This document shows, piece by piece, positions 7,469-16,503 of a stretch of DNA of 43,798 nucleotides. Source of the DNA: an uncultured cyanobacterium (GTDB lineage: Bacteria; Cyanobacteriota; Cyanobacteriia; PCC-6307; Cyanobiaceae). Within the stretch, counting starts at the first letter, position 1; each line of letters starts with the position of its first letter. Below the pieces are notes generated by a model. That model did not search any database. It worked only from the letters and a program-made list of their open reading frames with translations, and was not told where the DNA came from. The translations under genes were made by a program, and so were the position numbers. The stretch is from NCBI GenBank assembly GCA_903882285.1, contig CAIRWM010000090.1, forward strand, positions 1 to 43,798, written 5' to 3'.

Positions 7469-8380
7469 ATGTCCAACAGCTTCCGCAAGGCAATGCTGCG
7501 TGGCGTCGGCTTTGCTGCCGCCAGCGCCCTTGTTGCCGCTCCCTCCTTTGCTGCTCCCCAGTCGGGCGCAGAACAACTCCGCCTCGATGGTGAGCAGGCC
7601 CAAGCCGCCGCCCAGCCCCAAGACATCGCCCAGACCTACATCCCTTTGGTGGGTGAAATCGGCGATGGCGGCTTCGAGCAGGCCACCGGCTGGTACGTCA
7701 CCGTTGGTGCCGGTGCTTCAACCCCTTCGAACACCAGCTATCGCACCAGCGATCTCGAGCAGAACTTCGGGATCCCTGATTTTGACGGTGACTTCGAGTT
7801 CGGCGGCGGTTTCGCCGTGGATGCCGGTGTCGGTTACGACTTCGGTGCTATCCGCACCGAGCTGACCTACTCCTACAACCGCGCTAGCCTCAATGGCCTC
7901 AGCGTGAGTGGAAACGGTTTCAGCGGCGACACCAACAGCATTTCCGGTGACGTCAACAAGAATGACGTCTTCGGCAGCGTTTATCTCGATATCCCCTTCG
8001 GCCGTTGGGTCCCCTACATCGGCGGTGGTGTTGGCTACTCCAACTTCAGCACCCCCAGCTGGACCCTCGGTGACTACCGCTTCGACGGTGGCAGCCGCGG
8101 CCTGTTCGGCTGGCAGGGCAAGGTGGGTCTCACCTATGCCATCGACTACAACTGGGATGTCTACGCCGAAGGCGTGTATCAGGGCGCCAGCGGTTTCTAC
8201 GAAGGCGATCTGCACGTCGGTACCTTCAACAACTGGGGTGGCAAGCTCGGCTTCCGCTATCGCTTCGCCCAGCCTCCCGTCGTAGTGGTCGAAGAGCCCG
8301 CTCCCGCTCCTGCTCCCGAGCCTGCTCCCGCTCCCATGCCCGAACCCGAGCCGGCTCCCCCGGTCCGCGGCCTCTGGTGA
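7469..8380 (+). CDS. outer-membrane beta-barrel protein with Pro/Ala-rich tail
   Basis: About 303 residues from the ATG at 7469 (a GTG at 7451 is also possible). A signal peptide (FAAASALVAAPSFAA) is followed by a polar spacer. From residue about 75 come alternating amphipathic strands: GWYVTVGAGAS, GGFAVDAGVGYDFG, IRTELTYSYNR, FGSVYLDIPFGRWVPYIGGG, GWQGKVGLTYAI and GGKLGFRYRFA. This is the eight-strand OmpA/OmpW-like barrel layout. A roughly 35-residue tail of Ala-Pro-Glu repeats then ends the protein. In OmpA such a linker joins a peptidoglycan-binding domain, which is missing here. A double terminator follows the stop. Confidence 0.8.
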   Translation: MSNSFRKAMLRGVGFAAASALVAAPSFAAPQSGAEQLRLDGEQAQAAAQPQDIAQTYIPLVGEIGDGGFEQATGWYVTVGAGASTPSNTSYRTSDLEQNFGIPDFDGDFEFGGGFAVDAGVGYDFGAIRTELTYSYNRASLNGLSVSGNGFSGDTNSISGDVNKNDVFGSVYLDIPFGRWVPYIGGGVGYSNFSTPSWTLGDYRFDGGSRGLFGWQGKVGLTYAIDYNWDVYAEGVYQGASGFYEGDLHVGTFNNWGGKLGFRYRFAQPPVVVVEEPAPAPAPEPAPAPMPEPEPAPPVRGLW

Positions 8381-8427
8381 TCATGGGGCTGATGGGGTGG
8401 GCTTCGGCCCTCCCCTCGCCATCTCAG

Positions 8428-8467
8428 GGAGTGGAGCAACCCACTCCTTTTTTTGTGGGCTTTTTTT
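8428..8467 (+). terminator. overlapping double intrinsic terminator
   Basis: GGAGTGG at 8428-8434 pairs with CCACTCC at 8441-8447 and is followed by seven T (8448-8454). The same CCCAC (8440-8444) can instead pair with GTGGG (8455-8459), followed by a C and a second run of seven T (8461-8467). This gives two alternative terminators in 40 bases for the beta-barrel gene. The second T-run sits 16 bases from the converging YciI gene. Confidence 0.85.
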
Positions 8468-8482
8468 CAGGGCTTCCCTCGT

Positions 8483-8749
8483 TCAGAAGGCCTGAATCCA
8501 GGGGTGGACCTCCAGCTCCGTCCAGATGCCGTGGCGCCAATACACGTCGGCGTGCAGCAGGGCTTCCACCTGCTGCTGGCTCTCGGCTTCGTAGATGCCG
8601 AACACGTGGGTGCTGCCCTCGGTGGGCCCCAGCGTGATCAGCAGGCCCCGGTCTTTCTGGCGTTGCAGGCCGGCCAGATGCTCCTCGCGGAAGGGTGTGC
8701 GCTTTTCCAGTGCGTTGTCGCAGTAGCGCCCCCAGAGCACGAATTTCAT
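8483..8749 (-). CDS. YciI-family protein
   Basis: 88 residues from the ATG at 8749. It matches the YCII fold: MKFVLWGRYCDNALEKRTPFREEHLAGL, then GLLITLGPTEG, HVFGIYEAES and a last VEALLHADVYWRHG segment. The family has a ferredoxin-like alpha/beta fold with a conserved His; enzymatic roles have been proposed for some members but not for this one. The ATG overlaps the stop of the upstream Nif11 gene (ATGA), so both are translationally coupled. The same neighbourhood next to trpA is familiar from picocyanobacteria, which I recall but could not check. Confidence 0.8.
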   Translation of the reverse strand: MKFVLWGRYCDNALEKRTPFREEHLAGLQRQKDRGLLITLGPTEGSTHVFGIYEAESQQQVEALLHADVYWRHGIWTELEVHPWIQAF

Positions 8750-9009
8750 GACAGCGAGGCGCGGCGGAGGTGAACGCGGATCAGCTTCTCGTCCATCAAG
8801 CCTTCCCGGGCGTAGGGCACCTCGTTGCACTGTTCGAACACCGCGATCAGCACCTCAGGGCTGAAGGTGTGGCCGGCGGCGGCGGCCACCTGGCTCACGT
8901 CACCGGCGGTCTGGACGTGGTTGAGCTGCTGGCGCAGGGCCGGCTCCTCGGGAATGCGCGCGAGGAAGGCGAACAGCGCCTCCTGCTCCAGGCTGGCATC
9001 AGGGCTCAT
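8746..9009 (-). CDS. Nif11-like small protein
   Basis: 87 residues. The N-terminal half (LEQEALFAFLARIPEEPALRQQL, then a short GDVSQVAAAAGHTFSPEVL segment) has the helix pattern and the conserved AxxxGxxFS-type end of the Nif11 domain. The second half is polar and lacks the double-glycine cleavage site followed by a Cys-rich core peptide, so it is probably not a bacteriocin/lanthipeptide precursor. The stop overlaps the ATG of the YciI gene in a four-base overlap. This is the second Nif11-type protein in the window. Function unknown. Confidence 0.65.
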   Translation of the reverse strand: MSPDASLEQEALFAFLARIPEEPALRQQLNHVQTAGDVSQVAAAAGHTFSPEVLIAVFEQCNEVPYAREGLMDEKLIRVHLRRASLS

Positions 9010-9172
9010 CGGGCTCAGGCAATCGGCTGAGTCATAGCGATTCCCTTCTGCCGCGCTCGTGTTCGCCGGGGGGCCTGCAACGTTCCTTGATTCGCGTCAC
9101 CCTTGAGTCCCGTGACGTCCGGATCAACGATCCTGCGCGGGGATTCATCATGGACGTCGCTGCCGTGTTGCC

Positions 9173-9394
9173 ATGCGCCTCTGTCGTTGGTGTCTCTCGC
9201 CGCTGCTGCTTCTGTCCCTGACGGCCTGTGGGCCCGTGTATCAGGCGTCGAGCGCCTGGCGCATCGGGCCGCAGAAGGCGGCGGCGGCGGCTGCGACGTC
9301 ATCGCCGCTGGCCTGGGCCGCGGCCATGGCCTTCACCAGGGCACTGCCGACGATGGCACCATCGGCGCCCCAGTCGCGGACCTGGCGGGCCTGA
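9173..9394 (+). pseudogene. possible remnant of a small lipoprotein gene
   Basis: The reading frame opens with MRLCRWCLSPLLLLSLTACG, a textbook lipoprotein signal peptide with a L-T-A-C lipobox, followed by PVYQASS. After about 27 codons it runs into sequence that is the reverse complement of the end of trpA and becomes Ala/Arg-rich, which looks like noise. The lipoprotein start may be the surviving 5' end of a gene whose remainder was lost, or a chance open frame. Confidence 0.3.
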
Positions 9395-10056
9395 TCCGGC
9401 CCGGATATGCCGAAGCCCACGGCCACCGGGGTTCCCCCCTCGGCCTTGAGCTGGCGTACCAGCGGGCCCACCCGGGACTCCAGGCTGGTGCGTACCCCCG
9501 TGACCCCGGTGACGCTCACCAGGTAGGTGAAGCCGCGACTGGCGGCGTGGATGCGGGCCATGCGCTCCGCGGGAGTGGTAGGGGCCACCAGCAGCACCAG
9601 GTCGAGGCCATGGGCGGCGGCGATTGGGGATAGTTTCTCTGCTTCCTCCAGGGGGAGGTCAGGCACCACCAGACCGGCGGCACCGGCGGTGGCAGCATCG
9701 CGGCAGAAGGTCTCCATGCCGCGGTTGAGCAGAGGGTTGCTGTAAGTGAACAGCACCAGCGGGATCGTGAGCGTTCCCTGCAGGCCAGCCAACATCTCCA
9801 GGACCCGGCCTGGGGTCGTGCCGGCCGCCAGGGCCCGGCCTGCGGCGGCCTGGATCACCGGACCATCCGCCAGCGGATCGCTGTAGGGGATGCCCAGTTC
9901 GATCAGATCGGCCCCTGCCCGCTCCAGGGCCAGCAGGGTGGCGGCGGTGACCTCCAGGCTGGGGTCGCCGGCCATCAGAAACGGCATCAGGGCACAGCGA
10001 CCATGCAGGCTCAGGCTTGCGAAGCGGCGCTGGATCGGGGTGGGAGCGGCGCTCAT
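9241..10056 (-). CDS. trpA: tryptophan synthase alpha chain
   Basis: 271 residues, normal length. TrpA cleaves indole-3-glycerol phosphate to indole and glyceraldehyde 3-phosphate; indole passes to the beta subunit TrpB. The catalytic Glu and Asp are visible in [17 protein letters not shown] near residues 50-65. The (beta/alpha)8 barrel is complete, with [26 protein letters not shown] and the phosphate-binding [11 protein letters not shown] and GAIVGSALV loops. The start is the ATG at 10056. It lies 56 bases downstream of the DUF3007 gene on the same strand. No trpB or other trp genes are nearby. Confidence 0.96.
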   Translation of the reverse strand: MSAAPTPIQRRFASLSLHGRCALMPFLMAGDPSLEVTAATLLALERAGADLIELGIPYSDPLADGPVIQAAAGRALAAGTTPGRVLEMLAGLQGTLTIPLVLFTYSNPLLNRGMETFCRDAATAGAAGLVVPDLPLEEAEKLSPIAAAHGLDLVLLVAPTTPAERMARIHAASRGFTYLVSVTGVTGVRTSLESRVGPLVRQLKAEGGTPVAVGFGISGPDQARQVRDWGADGAIVGSALVKAMAAAQASGDDVAAAAAAFCGPMRQALDA

Positions 10057-10112
10057 CAGGCCGGATCGGGGGGCGACATCGGCACGAGCCTATGGGAGCG
10101 CCGCCACTAGCT

Positions 10113-10448
10113 TTAGGGGTCGGCGTTGGCCTGGATCTGGCCCACTTCGGCGAGCAGCTTCTGCTGCTCCTCGGGGCTGAGGGCGTCGAAGCGGGCCTGG
10201 AGGACGTCGTCGGTGAAGGCGTCGTAGCCGGCGCGGTACTGCCGTCGCTGCTCCATGTAGGTCATCTTGCCGGTGACGACCCGGAGCAGATAGCTGCTGG
10301 TCCAGACCACCACGATCAGCATCAGGATCGCCGACGCGGCGATGCCTGGCGTAAAGCCCTCCAGCCCGCTGGCGCGGAAGCCCCACCACCCCAGTCCTCC
10401 GGTGGCGAAGACGGCCAGGCCCAGCAGGATGACGCCGCCGCGGGTCAT
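10113..10448 (-). CDS. DUF3007-family membrane protein
   Basis: 111 residues from the ATG at 10448, although the open frame runs much further upstream through ndhL and the tRNA in a way that cannot be coding. Two hydrophobic segments (GGVILLGLAVFATGGLGWWGF and a SAILMLIVVVWTSSYLLRVV helix) are followed by TGKMTYMEQRRQYRAGYD, the conserved core of the cyanobacterial and plastid DUF3007 family, and a helical acidic tail. The function is not established. It is 8 bases from ndhL, matching the conserved pairing of the two genes that I recall in picocyanobacteria. Confidence 0.85.
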   Translation of the reverse strand: MTRGGVILLGLAVFATGGLGWWGFRASGLEGFTPGIAASAILMLIVVVWTSSYLLRVVTGKMTYMEQRRQYRAGYDAFTDDVLQARFDALSPEEQQKLLAEVGQIQANADP

Positions 10449-10456
10449 GCCACCAC

Positions 10457-10738
10457 TCACGCCCGGGCCTCGCCCTGGCCGGCAGGTCGCAGGTTGAGGA
10501 ATGGGGCGAACAGGATGAGACCAGGGAAGAACAGGAACACCAGGCCATAGATCGCCGTGCGCTCCAGCTTGCCCATCAGGGTCCAGCGCTTCACCATCCA
10601 CCAGTAGAGCGCCAGGGGCACCACCACCAGGTAGGCGCCGGCCAGCACGCCGTAGAGCCCGAGCACCAGGAGGGTCTCGCTGCTGATCCCCTGCAGCAGG
10701 GAGTCGGGCAGAGAACTCAGGAACCCTGGCAGAGACAC
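10457..10738 (-). CDS. ndhL: NAD(P)H-quinone oxidoreductase subunit L
   Basis: 93 residues, starting at a GTG at 10738; no in-frame ATG is available near it. NdhL is a small membrane subunit specific to the photosynthetic NDH-1 complex of cyanobacteria and chloroplasts, involved in cyclic electron flow and CO2 uptake. It shows the hydrophobic segment [30 protein letters not shown], the basic turn [11 protein letters not shown] and a second hydrophobic segment [20 protein letters not shown]. Both the order and the spacing with DUF3007 and trpA fit a small conserved cluster. Confidence 0.92.
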   Translation of the reverse strand: MSLPGFLSSLPDSLLQGISSETLLVLGLYGVLAGAYLVVVPLALYWWMVKRWTLMGKLERTAIYGLVFLFFPGLILFAPFLNLRPAGQGEARA

Positions 10739-10780
10739 GACATGGAGGGCAGAGACTGTGAAAATCTAGGATGGCCCAGC

Positions 10781-10864
10781 GGGGGCATGGCGAAACCGGT
10801 AGACGCAGCGCACTTAAAATGCGTAGGCCGCAAGGCTGTGGGGGTTCAAGTCCCCCTGCCCCCA
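10781..10864 (+). tRNA. tRNA-Leu (anticodon TAA), no intron
   Basis: An 84-base class II tRNA. The acceptor GGGGGCA at 10781-10787 pairs with TGCCCCC at 10857-10863, and A10864 is the discriminator. The anticodon stem GCGCA/TGCGT encloses the loop C-T-TAA-A-A, with TAA at 10815-10817. A long variable arm (about 10825-10840) and a T-arm with GGGGG-TTCAAGT-CCCCC complete it. No CCA is encoded. This gene carries a group I intron in many cyanobacteria; here the anticodon loop is uninterrupted. It is divergent from ndhL and ends 104 bases before hoxE with no terminator in between. Confidence 0.97.
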
Positions 10865-10968
10865 CCTGAGTTTCGGACCCGCTGGGATCCGCGCAGCATT
10901 CGATCCGACTGCGGGGCTGACTCCCGGCGGCGGCGTGAGTAGCAAGGGGCAGCACCGCCTGCTCCAGG

Positions 10969-11499
10969 ATGACCGCGGCCCGCCCAGCCCGGACCGATGC
11001 TGCGGCCGCCATGGCCGACCGGCGCATCGCCCTGCTGATCCGGCGCCACGGCGGCCGTGCCGAGGCGCTGATCGAGGTGCTGCATCAGGTGCAGGAGATC
11101 CACGGCTACCTGCCGACGTCCGCGCTGCTGGCGGTGGCGCGCGGGCTGCAGCTGCCGCTCAGCCGGGTTTATGGGGTGGCGAGCTTTTACCACCTGTTCC
11201 GGCTGCAGGCGCCCAGCGAGCACCGCTGTGCGGTCTGCCTGGGCACCGCCTGCTTCGTGCGGCATGCCGGGGTGCTGGCGAAGCAGCTGGAGCAGCGGCT
11301 GGGGCTGGTGATGGATGCTGCCGGCGCCGATGGCATCTGGGCCCTGGAGCAGATCAGCTGCATCGGCGCCTGCGGTCAGGCGCCCGTGCTGGTGGTCGAT
11401 GGCGCCCTGGAAACGAAGCTGCCGGTTGACGATCAGGAGGCCCTGGCTGCCCGCTTCGATGCCATGGGGTTGCCTTCGGCGAGGGGACAGGTCCGATGA
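10969..11499 (+). CDS. hoxE: bidirectional [NiFe] hydrogenase diaphorase subunit HoxE
   Basis: 176 residues. HoxE is the thioredoxin-fold [2Fe-2S] subunit of the diaphorase part, related to complex I NuoE, and is specific to the cyanobacterial-type enzyme; it is thought to help exchange electrons with ferredoxin. The motif Cys90-x4-Cys95 (CLGTAC) and Cys131-x3-Cys135 (CIGAC) bind the cluster. YGVASFYHLFRL near residue 68 is typical. An internal ATG at 11011 would remove 14 Ala-rich residues and is an alternative start. The gene heads the hydrogenase operon. Its stop overlaps the hoxF start (ATGA). The 104-base leader after the tRNA shows no recognisable LexA box. Confidence 0.93.
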   Translation: MTAARPARTDAAAAMADRRIALLIRRHGGRAEALIEVLHQVQEIHGYLPTSALLAVARGLQLPLSRVYGVASFYHLFRLQAPSEHRCAVCLGTACFVRHAGVLAKQLEQRLGLVMDAAGADGIWALEQISCIGACGQAPVLVVDGALETKLPVDDQEALAARFDAMGLPSARGQVR

Positions 11500-13118
11500 C
11501 GGGGGTGCAGGCGATGAGGGGGGCGCCGCGCCGGTTGCGCTGCTGCGGTGCCAGCGGCTGCCGCAGTGCCGGCAGTGAGGCCCTGCAGGTGGCGCTCGAG
11601 CAGGCTCGCGCCGCCGTCGGCCTCGACGCCGGCGCCTTGCCGATCCAGCCGGTGGGCTGCCTGCGCCTTTGCGGCCGCGGCCCTCTGGTTGCCTGCGATG
11701 GCCCGGGGGGCACCGCCCTCTACGGCGGCGTGCCCCCCGCTCAGGCCGGGGCGCTGATCGCCGTCGCCAGCGCCGAGGGCCCGATCGACGGGCCGCTGCG
11801 GGCAGAGGCGGCCCTGGCCGCCCACCGGCTGGATCTGTCCCATCCCTTCTTCGCGCTGCAGATCCCGGTGGTGCTGGAGGGCTGCGGCAGCCTCGATCCC
11901 TGCAGCCTCGACGATGCCCTGGCCCATGGCGCCTATGCCCAGCTGAAGCGTTGCCTGCAGGACCTGAGCCCGGAGCAGGTGCGCGACGAGGTGCGGCGCA
12001 GCGGGCTGCGCGGCCGCGGTGGTGCCGGCTACCCCACGGGGCTGAAGTGGGACACGGTGGCGCTGCAGCCCGCCGGTCCGCGCTTTGTGGTGTGCAACGC
12101 CGACGAGGGTGATCCCGGCGCCTTCATGGACCGCAGCGTGCTGGAGGGCGACCCGCATCGGCTGCTGGAGGGCCTGGCGATCGCTGCCTATGCCGTCGGT
12201 GCCGACCGGGGCTATCTCTACGTGCGGGCCGAATACCCCCTGGCGATCGAGCGGCTGCGGCTGGCCCTGCAGCAGGCCCAGGCGCGGGGCCTGCTCGGCC
12301 TCGGCCACTGCGGCAGCCGCCATGATCTGCAGCTCGAGGTGAGGGTGGGCGCCGGGGCCTATGTCTGCGGTGAGGAGACGGCGCTGCTGCGCTCCATCGA
12401 GGGCAAGCGCGGCATGCCCAGCCCCCGACCGCCCTATCCGGCCCAGGCCGGCCTGCAGGGAGCACCGACGCTGATCAACAACGTCGAGACCCTGGCGGCG
12501 TTGCCGGCGATCTTGCGGGAGGGTGGCGCCTGGTACGCCGCCATGGGCACCGAGAGCAGCCGCGGCACCAAGGTGTTCGCCCTCTCCGGCGCCGTGTGCC
12601 ACACCGGCTTGCTGGAGGTGCCGATGGGCATCCAGCTGCGCACGGTGGTGGAGACGATGGGGGGCGGCGTCCCAGATGGTGGAGCGGTCAAGGCGGTGCA
12701 GACCGGCGGTCCCTCGGGGGGCTGTATCCCGGCGGAGCGGCTGGACACCCCGGTGGACTACGAGAGCCTGACGGCCCTCGGCTCGATGATGGGTTCGGGC
12801 GGCATGGTGGTGATGGGTGAGACCACCGCCATGCCCGAAGTCGCACGTCATTTCATGCGCTTCAGCGTCAACGAGAGCTGCGGCAAGTGTCTGCCCTGCC
12901 GCGCCGGCACCGTGCAGCTCGAGCAGTTGCTGCAGCGCTTCGTCGAGGGCCGCGCCGAGGCGGCCGATCTGGATCGGCTCGATGCCCTCTGCCGCATGGT
13001 GAAGGCCACCAGCCTCTGTGGCCTGGGCCAGGCCGCCCCGAATCCGGTGTTGAGCACCCTGCGCTGGTTCCGCCACGAGTACGAGGCCGGCTGCGGGCCG
13101 CTGGCAGGGAAGCCATGA
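11496..13118 (+). CDS. hoxF: bidirectional hydrogenase diaphorase subunit HoxF
   Basis: 540 residues. HoxF binds FMN and NAD(P)H and moves electrons between nicotinamide and the iron-sulfur chain, like NuoF of complex I. The N-terminal 110 residues form a thioredoxin-like [2Fe-2S] domain with Cys17/Cys22 and Cys55/Cys59. The NADH-binding Gly-rich loop RGRGGAGYPTGLKW is near residue 170 and the FMN loop NADEGDPGAFMDR near 196. GAGAYVCGEETALL follows near 290. The [4Fe-4S] site is ESCGKCLPCRAGT near 457 with the fourth Cys in SLCGLG near 508. All parts are intact. Start and stop overlap hoxE and hoxU by four bases each. Confidence 0.96.
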   Translation: MTGVQAMRGAPRRLRCCGASGCRSAGSEALQVALEQARAAVGLDAGALPIQPVGCLRLCGRGPLVACDGPGGTALYGGVPPAQAGALIAVASAEGPIDGPLRAEAALAAHRLDLSHPFFALQIPVVLEGCGSLDPCSLDDALAHGAYAQLKRCLQDLSPEQVRDEVRRSGLRGRGGAGYPTGLKWDTVALQPAGPRFVVCNADEGDPGAFMDRSVLEGDPHRLLEGLAIAAYAVGADRGYLYVRAEYPLAIERLRLALQQAQARGLLGLGHCGSRHDLQLEVRVGAGAYVCGEETALLRSIEGKRGMPSPRPPYPAQAGLQGAPTLINNVETLAALPAILREGGAWYAAMGTESSRGTKVFALSGAVCHTGLLEVPMGIQLRTVVETMGGGVPDGGAVKAVQTGGPSGGCIPAERLDTPVDYESLTALGSMMGSGGMVVMGETTAMPEVARHFMRFSVNESCGKCLPCRAGTVQLEQLLQRFVEGRAEAADLDRLDALCRMVKATSLCGLGQAAPNPVLSTLRWFRHEYEAGCGPLAGKP

Positions 13119-13882
13119 GCGTGATCACCCTCACGGTGGACGGCTGCGATGTGGCGGTGCCCGCCGGCGCCAGCCTGTTGCAGGCGGCCGGCGCTGCCGG
13201 GGTGAAGCTCCCCACCCTCTGCCATCTCGACGGGCTGACGCCGGTGGGGGCCTGCCGCCTCTGTCTGGTGGCGCTGGAGGGGACGACTAAGCTGCTGCCG
13301 GCCTGCGCCACCGAGGCGGCCGAGGGCATGGCGGTGTCCACCACCAGTCCCGAACTGCGCGAGTACCGGCGCATGGCGGTGGAGCTGTTCTTCGCCGAGG
13401 GCAATCACATCTGTGCCTATTGCGTCTCCAACGGTGCCTGCGAGCTCCAGGACGTGGCGGTGACGGTGGGGATGGATCACTCCCGCTTCCCCTATCGCTA
13501 CCCGCAGCGGCCGGTGGATGCCTCCCACCCCTGGTTCGCCCTCGATCACAACCATTGCATCCTCTGCACCCGCTGTGTGCGCGTCTGCGACGAGATCGAG
13601 GGGGCCCATGTCTGGGACCTGGCCGAGCGGGGCAGCGACTGCCGCATCATCTCCGGGCTGGATCAGCCCTGGGGTGAGGTGGAGGCCTGCACCTCCTGCG
13701 GCAAGTGCGTGGAGGTCTGCCCCACCGGCGCCCTGTTCCACCGTGAGGACGGCACCTCTGAGAAGCACCCGCACCGGGAGCTGCCCTTCCAACTGCGGCT
13801 CGCCCGCGAGCAGGGCCAGTGGCGCAATCAAGGGCAGGCCCTCCCCCAGGCGCTCGAGGGTGGCGGAGAAGACCCGTCATGA
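13115..13882 (+). CDS. hoxU: bidirectional hydrogenase diaphorase subunit HoxU
   Basis: 255 residues from the ATG at 13115. HoxU carries electrons between HoxF and the hydrogenase module, like the N-terminal part of NuoG. It has a plant-type [2Fe-2S] site at Cys36, Cys47, Cys50 and Cys64. A His98/Cys100/Cys103/Cys109 [4Fe-4S] site of the NuoG type follows. Two ferredoxin-type [4Fe-4S] sites come next (Cys148, 151, 154, 158 and Cys192, 195, 198, 202, the last ending CPTGA). The set is complete, and the length is close to the usual 235-245 plus a short C-terminal tail. The start overlaps the hoxF stop and the stop overlaps the hoxY start, both as ATGA. Confidence 0.96.
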   Translation: MSVITLTVDGCDVAVPAGASLLQAAGAAGVKLPTLCHLDGLTPVGACRLCLVALEGTTKLLPACATEAAEGMAVSTTSPELREYRRMAVELFFAEGNHICAYCVSNGACELQDVAVTVGMDHSRFPYRYPQRPVDASHPWFALDHNHCILCTRCVRVCDEIEGAHVWDLAERGSDCRIISGLDQPWGEVEACTSCGKCVEVCPTGALFHREDGTSEKHPHRELPFQLRLAREQGQWRNQGQALPQALEGGGEDPS

Positions 13883-14487
13883 GGCCCCGCGCCGGGCCCC
13901 CGCTTCCTGACGCCGGCGCTCAGCTCCGGCGGCTGCGCTTCGCCACGGTGTGGCTGGCCGGCTGCTCCGGCTGTCATATGTCGTTTCTCGATCTCGACGA
14001 ATTCCTCTTCGACCTCGCCGATCGGGTGGACATCGTTTACTCGCCGGTGGCCAGTGATATCAAGGTGTACCCGGATGGGGTGGACATCTGCTTGGTGGAG
14101 GGGGCCGTGGCCAATGCCGACAACCTGGAGCTGGCCTTTGCCGTTCGCGCCCGCACAGCGCTGGTGGTCTCCTTCGGCGACTGCGCCGTGACAGCCAACG
14201 TGCCGGGGCTGCGCAACCTCTGCGGCGGGCCCGGCCACAGCTCGGGCGAGGCGGTGCTGCGGCGCGGCTATGTAGAACTGGCCGACACCCATCCCGGCAT
14301 CCCCCGGGCTCCTGGCATCGTGCCGGAGCTGCTTGAGCGGGTGTTACCGCTGCATGAGGTGATCCCGGTGGATCTCTACCTGCCCGGCTGTCCGCCTTCG
14401 GCTGATCGCATCCGCGCGGCCCTGCTGCCCCTGCTGGACGGGCAGCGGCCGCGGATGGATGGGCCGGCGATGCTGAGGTTCGGCTGA
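13879..14487 (+). CDS. hoxY: bidirectional [NiFe] hydrogenase small subunit HoxY
   Basis: 202 residues from the ATG at 13879, which overlaps the hoxU stop. HoxY is the small hydrogenase subunit holding the proximal [4Fe-4S] cluster next to the Ni-Fe site. The cluster ligands are visible in [15 protein letters not shown] (Cys29 and Cys32), in [15 protein letters not shown] and in [12 protein letters not shown]. The short form, without the medial and distal cluster domain of uptake hydrogenases and without a Tat signal, fits a cytoplasmic group 3d enzyme. The gene ends 25 bases before hoxH, the first real gap in the operon. Confidence 0.95.
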   Translation: MRPRAGPPLPDAGAQLRRLRFATVWLAGCSGCHMSFLDLDEFLFDLADRVDIVYSPVASDIKVYPDGVDICLVEGAVANADNLELAFAVRARTALVVSFGDCAVTANVPGLRNLCGGPGHSSGEAVLRRGYVELADTHPGIPRAPGIVPELLERVLPLHEVIPVDLYLPGCPPSADRIRAALLPLLDGQRPRMDGPAMLRFG

Positions 14488-14512
14488 TGGACCAGCACCC
14501 CAGGCCGAAGCC

Positions 14513-15969
<1,457 letters not shown>

Positions 15970-15973
<4 letters not shown>

Positions 15974-16503
15974 GTCCGCTGCTGGTGATCGGTATCGGCA
16001 ACCCCCTGCGCGGCGACGATGGCGTGGGGCCGCGGCTGGCTGCGGAGGCGGAAGCGCTGGCCCCGCGACCGCGGCGCGGCCGGGAGCCCGACCTGGCCGT
16101 GCGCGCCGTGCAGCAGCTCACCCCCGAACTGGCTCCCGAGGTGGCCGAGGCGCGGGCGGTGCTGTTCATCGACGCCTGGCTGGCGCCGCCCACCATTCAT
16201 GTTCCGCCGGTGGGTCCCCGCCTGGTGTCCCTGGGGCTGGGCGATCCGGTCCCGCTCGGCGACGGATCGCCGGCGATGCTCTCGGATCTGAGCCATCACC
16301 TCGATCCGGTGACGCTGCTGCGGCTCGCCGACCTGCTCTACAGCGGACGCCCCCGCGCCCATGAGCTGCTGGTGCCCGCGGAGGATTTCCCGCATCGCCG
16401 CCGCTTTTCGCGGGGCCTGCGCCAGCGCCTACCCCAGGCCCGCGATCTGCTCAGCCAGTGGATCGCCGACCTGTCGCCGGGTTCCACGCCATGCACGAGC
16501 TGA
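15970..16503 (+). CDS. hoxW: hydrogenase maturation endopeptidase HoxW
   Basis: 177 residues from the ATG at 15970, overlapping the hoxH stop (ATGA). The enzyme trims the C-terminus of HoxH once nickel is in place. The family opening LLVIGIGNPLRGDDGVGPRLA is clear. FIDAWLAPP near residue 75 holds the second nickel-sensing acidic residue, and DLSHHLDPVTLLRLADLL near residue 105 contains the conserved His. The C-terminal 13 bases overlap hypA in another frame. Because it follows hoxH directly, it is very likely dedicated to this hydrogenase. Confidence 0.93.

Noticed and set aside
8746..9009. A Nif11-type lanthipeptide or bacteriocin precursor
   Set aside because: No double-Gly cleavage site, no Cys-rich core and no LanM-like or transporter genes nearby.
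10865..10968. A LexA-type box or riboswitch before hoxE
   Set aside because: I found no match to the cyanobacterial LexA consensus as I know it and no convincing structured RNA in these 104 bases.
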